A DNA stretch of 64,000 nucleotides from Luteococcus sp048595755 (GCF_048595755.1 NZ_CP184360.1:620001-684000); one strand, 5' to 3'; positions 1-9,468 are shown, counted from the first letter of the stretch. Numbers and translations are program-made. The notes: generated by a model not told the origin, from the sequence alone.

Positions 1-810
1 ACCGAATTGGTGGCCGCCGCGCACCAGGGTGGCGGTGCCGACAACATCACCGTGCTGCTGGCCGACGTGCTCCCCCACGATGCGGCGCTGGATGCCCGCG
101 AGTCGACGGTGGTGGGCGCGGCCCTCGACGAGAGTGTTCCCGACATCGAGGAACACACCCTGGTGGGTCTGGAGACCCCGATCCCCGCCGACGATCCCGA
201 ACCTGCCGCCAGCGACGAGCGCGTGCTGGAGAAGCCAGACCTGGCGGTGCTCGACGAGGTGGAATCGCAGCGCTATGCCCCCAAGGCGGCCCGACGCCGC
301 CCCTTCCTGGCCGCCCTGGCCATCACTGCGGCCCTGGCCGTGCTGGCCAGTGCCGGACTGTGGGGTGCCTGGCGCTACAGCCGCACCCAGTACTTCGTGG
401 GCGCCCAGGACCAGCAGGTGGCCGTCTTCCGGGGTGTTCCCGGCTCCGTCCTGGGGCTGGAGTTGAGCGAGGTAACCCAGACCTCCAAGATCCAGGTGGA
501 CGACCTGCCCACCTTCTACCAGCAGCAGGTGCGCACCACCATTCCGGTGGCCAACCTGGAGGCAGCCAACGAAACCGTCGGCCACCTGCAGAAGCGTGCC
601 GACGCCTGCCGCGCGCAGCGCGCCGCCCGGGCGAAGGCCCAGGCCTCCCAGCCCACCCCTGCCGCGTCCGGCACCCCGACGCCCGGCTCCACCCCCGGCC
701 CCACGGCACTGCTCTCGCCCACTCCGTCGTCGAGTGGGGCGGTGACCACGCCCTCCCCCGCCGCGACGAACCCTGCCGCGCCGGGTGACCTGATGGAGGA
801 CTGCCGATGA
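1..810 (+). CDS. pstP: PP2C-type Ser/Thr protein phosphatase PstP, C-terminal part
   Basis: The gene enters from the left edge in frame 1, so only about 269 residues are visible. The first residues contain the end of a PP2C catalytic domain, with the family signature GGGADNITVLLADV that carries a metal-binding Asp. A linker follows, then one membrane span (about codons 99-122, rich in Ala and Leu), then an outside domain and a Pro/Thr/Ser-rich tail. This cytoplasmic-catalytic, single-span layout is that of PstP, which dephosphorylates the PASTA kinase PknB and its substrates. Its stop overlaps the start of rodA by 4 nt (ATGA), so translation is probably coupled. The order pstP-rodA-pbpA-pknB is conserved in actinobacteria and supports the call. 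Confidence 0.92.
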   Translation, partial: TELVAAAHQGGGADNITVLLADVLPHDAALDARESTVVGAALDESVPDIEEHTLVGLETPIPADDPEPAASDERVLEKPDLAVLDEVESQRYAPKAARRRPFLAALAITAALAVLASAGLWGAWRYSRTQYFVGAQDQQVAVFRGVPGSVLGLELSEVTQTSKIQVDDLPTFYQQQVRTTIPVANLEAANETVGHLQKRADACRAQRAARAKAQASQPTPAASGTPTPGSTPGPTALLSPTPSSSGAVTTPSPAATNPAAPGDLMEDCR

Positions 811-2246
811 GCACGCAGAGCACCGCCCGCGGCCACGGTGACCGTTTCGTCTACCGACGCCGCCGCAATGTCGAGCTCTTCATGGACCTGTTCGCCCTGG
901 CCCTGGGGCTGGGCGGGTGGTTGCTGGTGGAGCTCAACCTGTTCGGCAAGCTGCCCGAGAACCTGCCGATGCTGGCCGCCGGCTGGTTCGGCCTCGGGCT
1001 GGCCGCCCATGCGGTGGTGCGCTGGCGCCTGCCCTATGCCGACCCGCTGATCCTGCCCTGCGTGCTGTTGCTCAACGGTCTGGGGCTGGCGATGATCCAC
1101 CGGATCGACCAGGTGCCGCTGCCAGAGAAGGAAGCCCTGCACCGCGCCGACACCCAGATGTTGTGGACGCTGCTCGGCGTGCTGTTGTTCGCGCTCGTCA
1201 TCGCCCTGTTGCGCGACCATCGACGGCTGCAACGCTTCCCCTACCTGCTCTTCCTACTGGGTCTGGTGATGCTCCTGCTGCCCCTGGTTCCGGGGCTCGG
1301 CAGCAGCCAGGGCATGGGTGCCCAGATCTGGATCACGATCGGCCCCTACAGCTTCCAGCCCGCCGAGATCGCCAAGGTGGTGCTCGCCATCGCCTTTGCC
1401 GGCTATCTCACCGACCGCCGCGAGGTCTTGGCGCTGGCCGGTCGTCGGGTGCTGGGCATCGACTTCCCCCGCCTTCGCGACCTCGGCCCGATCATCATCA
1501 TGTGGCTGGCCAGCCTGGCCATCCTGGTCTTCCAAAACGACCTGGGCAGCTCGATGCTCTTCTTCGGCCTGTTCGTGGTGATGCTCTACGTCGCGACGGA
1601 GAAGCCCGGCTGGGCGGTGCTCGGCGTGGGCCTGATCGGCGTGGGCGGCGTGCTCGCCTACCAGTTCGCCGGGCACGTGAGGGTGCGCTTCGAGTCGTGG
1701 CTGCGGCCCTTCGAGAACTACGACCAGAACACTCAGGTGATCAGCGCGCAGTTCGGCCTTGCCTGGGGCGGCCTCACCGGCCGCGGCTGGGGCATGGGCC
1801 GTCCCGCCCTGACCACCTTCTCCTACAGCGACATGATCGCCACCTCCTTGGGCGAGGAGCTCGGCATCGTCGGGCTGATGGGCATCATCCTCATCTACGG
1901 CATCATCGTCGCCCGCGGCCTGCGCGCCGCGCTCGCCTCGCACGAGGCCTTCGGCAAGCTGCTGGCCTGCGGTCTGGCCTTCACCTTCGCCCTGCAGGTC
2001 TTCGCCATCATCGGCGGCGCCACCCGGCTGTTGCCGCTGACCGGTCTGACGACGCCCTTCATGAGCCAAGGCGGCTCGGCAATGATCTCCAACTGGGTGA
2101 TCGTCGCCATCCTGCTGGTGGTCAGCAACCAGGCCCGGCGCCCCAGCCCCACCACGATGCCCAGCACCGACGCCCGCTTCGACAACGAGGACACCCTGCA
2201 GATCCCGGTGGTGCGCACCGACGGTTCCCGACGAGGTGAGGCATGA
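807..2246 (+). CDS. rodA: RodA/FtsW-family peptidoglycan glycosyltransferase
   Basis: 479 residues of a polytopic SEDS protein. A short charged N-terminus is followed by many hydrophobic spans. The family loop region is visible: YSFQPAEIAK, then FENYDQNTQVISAQFGLAWG, then GRGWGMGRP. The C-terminal part has the typical PLTGLTTPFMSQGGSAM segment. SEDS proteins polymerise lipid II into glycan strands together with a class B penicillin-binding protein, here most likely the PbpA encoded next. The gene overlaps pstP by 4 nt and pbpA by 4 nt, so the operon is tightly coupled. FtsW is the alternative family member, but the pstP/pbpA/pknB context is the standard rodA position. Confidence 0.93.
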   Translation: MSTQSTARGHGDRFVYRRRRNVELFMDLFALALGLGGWLLVELNLFGKLPENLPMLAAGWFGLGLAAHAVVRWRLPYADPLILPCVLLLNGLGLAMIHRIDQVPLPEKEALHRADTQMLWTLLGVLLFALVIALLRDHRRLQRFPYLLFLLGLVMLLLPLVPGLGSSQGMGAQIWITIGPYSFQPAEIAKVVLAIAFAGYLTDRREVLALAGRRVLGIDFPRLRDLGPIIIMWLASLAILVFQNDLGSSMLFFGLFVVMLYVATEKPGWAVLGVGLIGVGGVLAYQFAGHVRVRFESWLRPFENYDQNTQVISAQFGLAWGGLTGRGWGMGRPALTTFSYSDMIATSLGEELGIVGLMGIILIYGIIVARGLRAALASHEAFGKLLACGLAFTFALQVFAIIGGATRLLPLTGLTTPFMSQGGSAMISNWVIVAILLVVSNQARRPSPTTMPSTDARFDNEDTLQIPVVRTDGSRRGEA

Positions 2247-3679
2247 GCAGCATGAACCATCCCATCAGGCGCGTGGCCCTGGTGGCCGCCCTGATGTTCT
2301 TCGCCCTGCTGGCCAATCTGAGCTACACGGCCGTGGTCCGCGACTCCACCCTGGATGCCGACCCCCGCAACCGCCGCACCCGCGACGCCGAGTTCGCCAT
2401 GCAGCGCGGCGCCATCCTGGTGGGCAACACCCCCATCGCGCAGACCCAGCCCAGCGACGGCCGTTTCAAGTTCAAGCGCACCTACGCCAACGGCCCGCTG
2501 TGGGCCCCGGTCACCGGCTACTACTCCTACGACTACGCCCACGCCGGGCTCGAGGCCAGCTACAACACCCAGCTCTCGGGCACCGACGACAGCCAGTTCT
2601 TCGGCCGGGTGCTCGACACCATCACCGGCGACCAGCCGGTGGGGGCCAACCTGCAGACCACGCTGGATGCCAGGGCCCAGAAGGCCGCCAGCGACGCCTT
2701 GGGCAACCGCACCGGCGCCGTGGTCGCCATCGACTACCGCAGCGGTGCGGTGAAGGCGATGGTCAGCAAGCCCAGCTATGACCCGAACGCGCTGGCCAGC
2801 ACCGACCTGTCCCAGGCACGCAAGGCGTGGCAGCAGCTGAGCACCGACCAATCGCGGCCGATGTCCAATCGCGGCACCAAGGAGGTCTACCCGCCCGGGT
2901 CCACCTTCAAGCTGGTCACCGCTGCCGCGGCTCTGGAGGACGGCATGGAGCCCACCAGCACCGTCGAGTCACCGGTGGCCCTCAAGCTGCCCCAGACCAA
3001 CACCCGGCTCACCAATGAGGTGAACTGCGGCGGCTCCACCAGCACCATCGACAAGGCGCTGCAGGTCTCCTGCAACACCGCCTTCGCCAACCTGGGCATG
3101 AGCCTGGGCGCCGAGAAGCTGCGCGAGCAGTCCCAGAAGTTCGGCTTCGACAGCGCGCTGGAGGGTGACCTGTCCCCGGCCGTGAGCCGCTTCCCCGAAT
3201 CCCCGGACACCCCGCAGACCGCCATGAGCGCGATCGGCCAGTTCGACGTCGCCGCCACCCCCGTGCAGATGGCCGTGGTGGCCGGCGCCATCGCCAACGA
3301 CGGCCAGGTGATGCAGCCCTACTTGGTGCAGGACGTGCGCAATCCGGACCTGTCGAAGCTGGGTTCCAATGACGGCAAGAAGCTGGAACGTGCGATGGCG
3401 CCCCGCAATGCGCAGGCGCTGCAGCAGATGATGGTCAACGTGGTGGAGCAGGGCACCGGCACCCGCGCCGCCGTGCCCGGCACCGTGGTGGGCGGCAAGA
3501 CCGGCACCGCCCAGTCCGATCCCAACCGTCCGCCCTATGCCTGGTTCGTCGGCTTCTCCCAGGATCCAGACCTGGCGATCGCCGTGTTCATCGAGGACGC
3601 CCAGGTGCAGCGCAGCGAGATCGCCGGCGGCCGGCTCGGCGGCCCCATCTTCCGGGCAGTGGTGGAGGCGATGAAGTGA
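2243..3679 (+). CDS. pbpA: Class B penicillin-binding protein PbpA (transpeptidase)
   Basis: 478 residues: one N-terminal membrane anchor (about residues 9-28), a dimerisation region and a transpeptidase domain. The three penicillin-binding motifs are present: STFK with nucleophile Ser220, SCN in VSCNTAFANLG, and KTG in GGKTGTAQS (Lys419). It cross-links peptidoglycan in partnership with the SEDS protein RodA. The ATG overlaps the rodA stop (ATGA). The kinase gene begins about 125 nt downstream with its own ribosome site. In mycobacteria a second kinase gene, pknA, lies between pbpA and pknB; none is present here. Confidence 0.94.
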   Translation: MSSMNHPIRRVALVAALMFFALLANLSYTAVVRDSTLDADPRNRRTRDAEFAMQRGAILVGNTPIAQTQPSDGRFKFKRTYANGPLWAPVTGYYSYDYAHAGLEASYNTQLSGTDDSQFFGRVLDTITGDQPVGANLQTTLDARAQKAASDALGNRTGAVVAIDYRSGAVKAMVSKPSYDPNALASTDLSQARKAWQQLSTDQSRPMSNRGTKEVYPPGSTFKLVTAAAALEDGMEPTSTVESPVALKLPQTNTRLTNEVNCGGSTSTIDKALQVSCNTAFANLGMSLGAEKLREQSQKFGFDSALEGDLSPAVSRFPESPDTPQTAMSAIGQFDVAATPVQMAVVAGAIANDGQVMQPYLVQDVRNPDLSKLGSNDGKKLERAMAPRNAQALQQMMVNVVEQGTGTRAAVPGTVVGGKTGTAQSDPNRPPYAWFVGFSQDPDLAIAVFIEDAQVQRSEIAGGRLGGPIFRAVVEAMK

Positions 3680-3803
3680 TCCTCCAACGGCCTGCCCATC
3701 CCGTGGTGGAAGTCTCATCCACCTGCCAGACCCATCAGCCACAATGGACGAGGGTCCAGTTTGGGTCTGCACAGGTTGCAGCCCGACCGAAAGGAACGTC
3801 GCG

Positions 3804-5870
3804 ATGACCCAGGAGCATGCGGTGCTTGGAGACCGCTACAAGCTCGACCAGGTGATCGGTCGAGGTGGCATGGCGGAGGTCTGGCGAGCCCGTGACCTGC
3901 GGCTGGGCCGCGACGTCGCAGTGAAGCGACTGCGCGTGGACCTGGCCACCGATCCCACCTTCCAGGCACGCTTCCGTCGTGAGGCGCAGTCGGCGGCCGG
4001 CCTGAACCACCCCAACATCGTCTCCACCTACGACACCGGCGAGGAGCCCGATCCGCAGTCCGGGATCGCCGTGCCGTGGATCGTGATGGAGCTGGTGGAG
4101 GGCCACACCCTGCGCGACCTGCTGCGCTCGGATCGTCGCATCCTGCCCGAGAAGGCGCTGCAGTGGACCCAGGGGGTGCTCGACGCGCTCGGCCACAGCC
4201 ACCGCGCGGGCATCATCCACCGCGACATCAAGCCCGCCAACGTGATGCTGACCCCCAGCGGCCAGGTCAAGGTGATGGACTTCGGCATCGCCCGCGCCGT
4301 CGCGGACACCTCGGCGACGATGACCCAGACCGCCGCCGTCATCGGTACGGCCCAGTACCTCTCGCCCGAACAGGCGCGCGGCGAGACGGTCGATTCCCGT
4401 AGCGACATCTACTCCGCCGGCTGCCTGCTCTACGAGCTGCTGGTGGGCCGGCCGCCCTTCGTCGGCGACTCCCCGGTCAGCGTGGCCTACCAGCACGTGC
4501 GCGAGACCCCGGTGCCCCCCAGCGAGCTGGACCCGGAGCTCACGCCCGCCATGGATGCGGTGGTGCTCAAGGCGCTGTCCAAGGATCCGGCGCAGCGTTA
4601 CCAGAGCGGCAAGGAGATGCGCGACGACATCGCCCGGTTGCTGGCCGGCCAGTCGGTCAGCGCCCCGCTGCCCTCCGCTCCCGTGGCGCCCGTCGCGGCG
4701 ATGGGCCCAGCCACCGAACCGACCGCCGTGGTGCCTGCCTCCGCGGCGACGCCGGCCGCCCCGGCGTCGGCGGCCTCGGCCGCTTCCGCCGCCTCGGCCA
4801 ACACCGGCACGCAGGACGAGGTGGTCGTCGAGGCGGTGGAGGAACCCCGCAAGCGGTCTGCGATCAGCTGGATCATCGGGCTGCTGCTGGCCGCGCTGCT
4901 GCTGGTGGGTGGCATCTCCGCCTACTTCTTCCTCAAGCCCTCGAGCGCCCCAGAGCTCGTCGCCGTGCCCACCGTGGTGGGGCAGAACGAGAATGCGGCC
5001 ACCGCAGAGTTGGAGACGGCCGGTTTCAGCGTCGCCTCCGAACACTTCAACGGCCCCGCCACCACCGAGAACCAGGTGACCGAGCAGGACCCCACCGGCG
5101 GTCAGGACGCCCGCAAGGGCAGCACGGTGACCATCAAGGTCAACGACGGACCACAGAAGGTGAAGATCCCCGAGCTGGCCGGTCTCAGCGAGGACAAGGC
5201 GCGCGAGGTGCTGCTGGGTGCGGGCTTCAAGCCCAACAACATCCAGTTCGCCGACGCCAAGGCCGAGGACGAGGCCAAGGCCAGCGGACTGGAGAAGGGC
5301 CAGGTGGTCACCTCCAACCCGGCCAGCGGCGCCGAGGTCTCGGCCGCGTCGCAGAAGATCACCGTCTACCTGGCCACGGGGCGGCTGCAGGTGCCCAATC
5401 TGGTGGGGATGCAGCTCGAGCAGGCGCGTGACGCCGCCCAGGCCGCCGGCTTCGGGCTGAGCGTCAGCGAACGGGACAGCGATGCCGCGTCTGCCGGCCA
5501 GGTGCTGGAGCAGAACCCGGTGGCCGGTGGAAGCCTGGCCAAGGACCGGGAGATCGCCGTCGTGGTGGGCCGTCACCAGCCCACCTCCCAGGCCCCGACC
5601 CCCACCGAGGAGCCGTCCTCGGTGGAGCCGAGCCCCACGCCGACGCAGAGCACTCCTCCGCCGCCGATGGGTGAGGTGACTCCAATGCCTACGGACACCG
5701 AGACGACGCAGCAGCCCGATCCGGGGCAGTCCCAGGAACCGGAACCCACCGAGGAACCGACTCAGGAGCCGACCACGCAGGAACCGACTCAGGAGCCGAC
5801 CACGCAGGAACCGACCCAGGAACCGACCACGCAGGAACCGACGCAGCCCGCGGCGCCGGGAACCCCCTGA
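3804..5870 (+). CDS. pknB: PASTA-domain Ser/Thr protein kinase PknB
   Basis: 688 residues. The start chosen is the ATG at 3804, preceded by GAAAGGAA; an upstream GTG at 3744 lacks such a site and would add 20 unconserved residues. The cytoplasmic kinase domain has the glycine loop (GRGGMAEVW), catalytic Lys41, HRDIKPAN with Asp141, and the metal-binding DFG at Asp159. An Ala/Pro linker leads to one membrane span (about 354-376). Three PASTA repeats follow outside, starting near residues 386, 453 and 528 (VPTVVG, IPELAG, VPNLVG). The extreme C-terminus is an unusual Thr/Gln/Glu/Pro repeat tail. PknB senses muropeptides or lipid II and controls growth and division. PstP, encoded upstream, is the expected counteracting phosphatase. 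Confidence 0.95.
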   Translation: MTQEHAVLGDRYKLDQVIGRGGMAEVWRARDLRLGRDVAVKRLRVDLATDPTFQARFRREAQSAAGLNHPNIVSTYDTGEEPDPQSGIAVPWIVMELVEGHTLRDLLRSDRRILPEKALQWTQGVLDALGHSHRAGIIHRDIKPANVMLTPSGQVKVMDFGIARAVADTSATMTQTAAVIGTAQYLSPEQARGETVDSRSDIYSAGCLLYELLVGRPPFVGDSPVSVAYQHVRETPVPPSELDPELTPAMDAVVLKALSKDPAQRYQSGKEMRDDIARLLAGQSVSAPLPSAPVAPVAAMGPATEPTAVVPASAATPAAPASAASAASAASANTGTQDEVVVEAVEEPRKRSAISWIIGLLLAALLLVGGISAYFFLKPSSAPELVAVPTVVGQNENAATAELETAGFSVASEHFNGPATTENQVTEQDPTGGQDARKGSTVTIKVNDGPQKVKIPELAGLSEDKAREVLLGAGFKPNNIQFADAKAEDEAKASGLEKGQVVTSNPASGAEVSAASQKITVYLATGRLQVPNLVGMQLEQARDAAQAAGFGLSVSERDSDAASAGQVLEQNPVAGGSLAKDREIAVVVGRHQPTSQAPTPTEEPSSVEPSPTPTQSTPPPPMGEVTPMPTDTETTQQPDPGQSQEPEPTEEPTQEPTTQEPTQEPTTQEPTQEPTTQEPTQPAAPGTP
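5754..5846 (+). repeat. 27-bp tandem repeat in the 3' end of pknB
   Basis: Three consecutive 27-bp units (5754-5780, 5781-5807, 5808-5834) and a 12-bp partial fourth. Each encodes EPTQEPTTQ. Units 1 and 2 are identical; unit 3 differs at two positions. The repeat is in frame, and the encoded tail lies outside the cell after the last PASTA domain. Copy number in such repeats often varies between strains. Confidence 0.9.
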
Positions 5871-5942
5871 CCGTAGGGCACTGACCGTAGGGGCTCTTGG
5901 CCACCGGCCAGCGCCGTCGGAAGGCCCTCGTACTGGCTGCGC

Positions 5943-6590
5943 TCAGCCAGCCATCACGGGGGCCAGCCCCACTGCCCGGGCCGGAGCCTCGAGGTCACCG
6001 CACTCCGCCAGCCACTGCGCCAGCATCTGGTGCCCCTGCTGGGTCAGCACGCTCTCGGGATGGAACTGCACGCTCTCGGTGGGGTGCTCGCGGTGCCGCA
6101 CGCCCATGATGGTGCCGTCCTCGGTGCGGGCGGTCACCGTCAGGCAGTCGGGCAGCGTCTCCGGCACGATCGCCAGCGAATGGTAGCGAGTGCAGGTCAG
6201 CGGATTCGGCAGGGTCGCGAAGACCCCCTCCCCGTCGTGGAAGACGGGGCTGGTGCGTCCGTGGAAGAGCTCGGGAGCGCGGTCCACCACACCGCCGAAG
6301 GCCACCGCCATCGACTGCAGCCCCAGGCACACCCCGAAGAGCGGCAGGCGGCCACTGAGTCGTCGCACCAGCTCGATGCACACCCCCGCATCCTGCGGCC
6401 GTCCCGGCCCGGGCGAGAGCAGCACCCCGTCGAAGCCCTCCACCCATGACTCGTCCAGCTCGCCGACCGGGGTCAGGAGCCGCTGGTCGTCATTGCGCCA
6501 GATCTCCACCTGCGCGTCCACCTGCGCCAGGTACTGCACGATGTTGTAGACGAAGGAGTCGTAGTTGTCGATGACGAGGATCCGGGCCAT
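5943..6590 (-). CDS. Glutamine amidotransferase, PabA/TrpG type
   Basis: Class I glutamine amidotransferase of about 215 residues. It supplies ammonia from glutamine to aminodeoxychorismate synthase (folate) or anthranilate synthase (tryptophan). It starts with the family motif ARILVIDNYDSFVYN. The catalytic Cys is in FGVCLGLQ (Cys88 from this start), and the His-Glu pair is in VQFHPESVL. SPGPGRP and RYHSL are also typical. Start codons at 6605 (GTG), 6599 and 6590 are possible; 6590 fits the family N-terminus and none has a strong ribosome site. The gene faces pknB tail to tail, as trpG/pabA does in mycobacteria. No synthase large subunit is nearby, so PabA and TrpG cannot be separated. Confidence 0.88.
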   Translation of the reverse strand: MARILVIDNYDSFVYNIVQYLAQVDAQVEIWRNDDQRLLTPVGELDESWVEGFDGVLLSPGPGRPQDAGVCIELVRRLSGRLPLFGVCLGLQSMAVAFGGVVDRAPELFHGRTSPVFHDGEGVFATLPNPLTCTRYHSLAIVPETLPDCLTVTARTEDGTIMGVRHREHPTESVQFHPESVLTQQGHQMLAQWLAECGDLEAPARAVGLAPVMAG

Positions 6591-6656
6591 GGGCGTCATT
6601 GTCACGCATCTGGGCCACCGTGGCGCACCGTCGCCACCAGCCGGAAGGCTGCACGC

Positions 6657-7436
6657 TCAGCGATCGACGCTTGCGGCCTCCAGGTCGAGCGAGCCCCGAT
6701 AGCCCGGCATGGTGACGCTGGCCAGCCTGTCCTGCTTCCAACCCAGCCGGTAGGCCTCCACATACTGCTTGTAGACCGCCACCTCGCGACTGGCGGCCAG
6801 CGCCGCCTCGAGTCGCTGCGGGTCGCCGATGGCGGTGATCACATAGGGCGGGGCGTAGGGAACACCGTGCAGCACCACGGTGTTGCCGACGCACTTGATG
6901 CCGGTCAACGAGGTGACGCGTTGGCCCTGGATCGTCATGGCCTCGGCCCCGCCGGCCCACAGCACGTTGACCACCATCTGGATGTCCTGTTGGTGCACCA
7001 CCAACAGGTCCTCGTCCACGCCCGCCGGTTTCACGCTCAATGGCGCGTCGGTCAGCTGCACGCTGACCGCCGGGCCCTTCACGGGGGTCAGGCCGGCTTC
7101 GCGTTGGGCGGCCTCCAACGCGGCATGGTCCTGTTTCTGGCCGGTCTGGTCACTGAGCTGGTCCACCTGGGCGCGCAGTTGCGCCACGTCCTTGGCTGCC
7201 TGCACGTTCTGCCGGCTGCGGCTGCGCACCAGGTCCACCAGGTCGTCGTTGCGGTCGGGCCGCAGGTCCGTGCCCCGGCTGGTGGTGGCGCTGGTGGCCA
7301 TCATCAACCCGGCGACCATCACCACCACGAGGGAGGCGAAGCGCGCGCCGCGCCTGGTCGGCCGGTTGGCTCGACGCAGCCTGGCTTGCCGCAAGCGCGT
7401 CACGATGCGCGTCAGCAGTGGGGACTGTCGATCCAC
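6657..7436 (-). CDS. DUF881 family membrane-anchored protein
   Basis: 259 residues from a GTG start at 7436 that follows a strong GGGAGGAG site. A basic N-terminus precedes one membrane span (VVVMVAGLMMATS). Then comes a coiled-coil-like stretch rich in Gln, Asp and Leu, and a C-terminal domain with the DUF881 pattern (GPAVSVQLTDAP, ELLVVHQQDI-like, NVLWAGGAEAMTIQGQR). Family members are found next to crgA and pknB in actinobacteria and have been linked to envelope or division functions, but no biochemical activity is established. It is transcribed away from crgA, which starts 113 nt further right. Confidence 0.82.
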   Translation of the reverse strand: MDRQSPLLTRIVTRLRQARLRRANRPTRRGARFASLVVVMVAGLMMATSATTSRGTDLRPDRNDDLVDLVRSRSRQNVQAAKDVAQLRAQVDQLSDQTGQKQDHAALEAAQREAGLTPVKGPAVSVQLTDAPLSVKPAGVDEDLLVVHQQDIQMVVNVLWAGGAEAMTIQGQRVTSLTGIKCVGNTVVLHGVPYAPPYVITAIGDPQRLEAALAASREVAVYKQYVEAYRLGWKQDRLASVTMPGYRGSLDLEAASVDR

Positions 7437-7549
7437 GCTCTCTCCTCCCAGCCGCGGATGGTCTCGGCTAGGGGGTGCCACCGGGCGTCAACTAGGCTAC
7501 CCGCAGTGGATCGGCACGCCCGTCGATCACAGCACCACAGGAGTAGGTC

Positions 7550-7834
7550 TTGCCAGAGTCCAAGGTTCGCAAGCACAGCGCCGACAAGAAGAAGGCGCAG
7601 CACAAGCAGGAACTCGCCTCCCAGCGACGCTCCAACGACCGGCTCAAGGGCACCAGCGCTGCGTGGGTGCCGTGGGCCTTCGTCATTGTCGGCCTGCTGG
7701 GTGTGGCGTGGCTGGTCACCTTCTACGTGGCCGGGCAGCTGATTCCCGGCATGCGTGAGCTGGGCAACTGGAACATCCTGATTGGCATGGGTCTGATGGC
7801 GGCTGCCTTCGGCATCGCCACCATGTGGAAGTAG
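7550..7834 (+). CDS. crgA: Cell division protein CrgA
   Basis: 94 residues with a charged, Lys/Arg/Gln-rich N-terminus and two membrane helices (about residues 39-61 and 73-91). This is the standard size and shape of CrgA, a divisome membrane protein that interacts with FtsZ, FtsI and related proteins in actinobacteria. The start is a TTG at 7550 with AGGAG about 8 nt upstream. It is divergent from the DUF881 gene, the same arrangement as in other actinobacterial origin regions. A strong hairpin follows at 7878-7917. Confidence 0.9.
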   Translation: MPESKVRKHSADKKKAQHKQELASQRRSNDRLKGTSAAWVPWAFVIVGLLGVAWLVTFYVAGQLIPGMRELGNWNILIGMGLMAAAFGIATMWK

Positions 7835-7877
7835 TTCCACCCCGAGACGCCGTGGACGTGGTTCCACCCCGAAACAG

Positions 7878-7917
7878 CTGAGTGGGTCTGCACCGACGAC
7901 GGTGCAGACCCACTCAG
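7878..7917. terminator. Bidirectional hairpin between crgA and lysS
   Basis: A perfect 17-bp inverted repeat, CTGAGTGGGTCTGCACC and its complement, around a 6-nt loop. It lies between the convergent ends of crgA and lysS. There is no long T-tract, as is common for high-GC hairpin terminators. Confidence 0.75.
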
Positions 7918-7935
7918 TTCGCTGTCTTGGCCGGC

Positions 7936-9468
7936 TCAGCCCTGGGGCTTCAGCAGCGGGAACAGGATGGTCTCGCGGATGCCCGCGTCGGTGAACAGCA
8001 TCACCAGACGATCGATGCCCAGACCCAGCCCACCCATCGGCGGGCAGCCGAACTCCAGGGCGTTGAGGAAATCCTCGTCCAGCTGCATCGCCTCGGGATC
8101 ACCCGCGGCCGCGGCCAGCGACTGCTGGGTGAGCACCTCGCGCTGCACCACGGGGTCGATCATCTCGCTGAAGCCCGTGCCGCGCTCCATGCCACCGATG
8201 ATGAGGTCCCAGGCCTCCACCAGACCGGGCTCGCTGCGGTGCGGCCGGGCCAGCGGCTGGGCAATGGCCGGGTAGTCGCACACGAAGGTCGGGTTGATCA
8301 GTGTCGGCTCGACGACCTCGCCGAAGAGCTCCATGGCCAGCTTTCCGGCGCTCCACTTGGGATCGTGGTCGATCTCGCGCTCCTCCAGCAGCTCGATGAG
8401 CCGCTCGGCGGGAGTCTCGATGGTGATGGTCTCCCCCATCGCCTCGGACAGGCCCGGGTAGAAGCTGAGCCACTTCCACTCGCCGTCCAGGTCGATGGTG
8501 CCCTCGGGAGTCTCGATCTGGTGGATGCCGGTGGCCTCGGCGGCCGCCAGGATGATGTCCTTGATCACCTCGGCGATGGTGAACTGGTCTCCCCAGCTCA
8601 TGTAGGCCTCGAGCATGGTGAACTCCGCCGAGTGCGACGAGTCGATGCCCTCGTTGCGGAAGATGCGGCCCATCTCGTACACGCGGTCGGCGCCGCCCAC
8701 CATGGCGCGCTTGAGGAAGAGCTCCAGCGCGATGCGCAGCGTCATGTCGATGTCGAAGGCGTTGAGGTGGGTGTTGAAGGGGCGCGCCGCGGCGCCGCCG
8801 TGCACCAGCTGCAGCGTGGGGGTCTCCACCTCCAGGAAGCCCTGCTCGTCGAGCACCCGCCGGATGGCCTGGTAGATGGCGGCGCGGGTGCGCACCATGT
8901 CCCGCGCCTCCTGGCGCACGACGAGGTCGGCGTAGCGCTGGCGAACCCGCGCCTCCTCGCTGAGTTCCTTGTGCAGGGTGGGCAGCGGACGCAGTGCCTT
9001 GGAGGCCATCCGCCACTCGTGCGCCATCACGGAAAGCTCACCGCGCCGCGAGCGCTCCACGTGGCCACGGACCCAGACGAAGTCACCAAGGTCGACGTCG
9101 GCCTTCCAGGCGGCCAGGGCCTCCTCGCCCACATTGGCCAGGCTCAGCATGACCTGCAGCCGCTCGCCGGAGTTCTCGTGGGTGAAGCCGTCCTGCAGGG
9201 TGACGAAGGCCAGCTTGCCGGTGTTGCGGACGAAGACCACGCGGCCACCGACGGTGACCTCGGTCTCGTCCTTGTCCTCGGGATTGGGCAGCTTCTCGTC
9301 CCAACCAGCGCGGATCTCGGCCAGCGTGTGGCTGCGTCGCAGGTCGGCCGGGTAGGCCTCGCCACCGGCGGCAAGGATGCGTTCGCGCTTGTCGCGTCGC
9401 ACCTGCATCTGCTCGGAGACGGAAGGCCCCTCGGTGGCGGTGGCGGAATTGTCAGTGTTCTGGCTCAC
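7936..9468 (-). CDS. lysS: Lysyl-tRNA synthetase, class II
   Basis: 510 residues, full length. An N-terminal OB-fold anticodon-binding domain (GGRVVFVRNTGKLAFVTLQD) is followed by the class II catalytic core. Motif 2 is recognisable in RIFRNEGIDSSHSAEFTMLE and motif 3 in GLGLGIDRLVML. It charges tRNA-Lys in the cytoplasm. It is monocistronic, facing crgA with a shared hairpin terminator and divergent from the small gene at 9604. Confidence 0.96.
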   Translation of the reverse strand: MSQNTDNSATATEGPSVSEQMQVRRDKRERILAAGGEAYPADLRRSHTLAEIRAGWDEKLPNPEDKDETEVTVGGRVVFVRNTGKLAFVTLQDGFTHENSGERLQVMLSLANVGEEALAAWKADVDLGDFVWVRGHVERSRRGELSVMAHEWRMASKALRPLPTLHKELSEEARVRQRYADLVVRQEARDMVRTRAAIYQAIRRVLDEQGFLEVETPTLQLVHGGAAARPFNTHLNAFDIDMTLRIALELFLKRAMVGGADRVYEMGRIFRNEGIDSSHSAEFTMLEAYMSWGDQFTIAEVIKDIILAAAEATGIHQIETPEGTIDLDGEWKWLSFYPGLSEAMGETITIETPAERLIELLEEREIDHDPKWSAGKLAMELFGEVVEPTLINPTFVCDYPAIAQPLARPHRSEPGLVEAWDLIIGGMERGTGFSEMIDPVVQREVLTQQSLAAAAGDPEAMQLDEDFLNALEFGCPPMGGLGLGIDRLVMLFTDAGIRETILFPLLKPQG

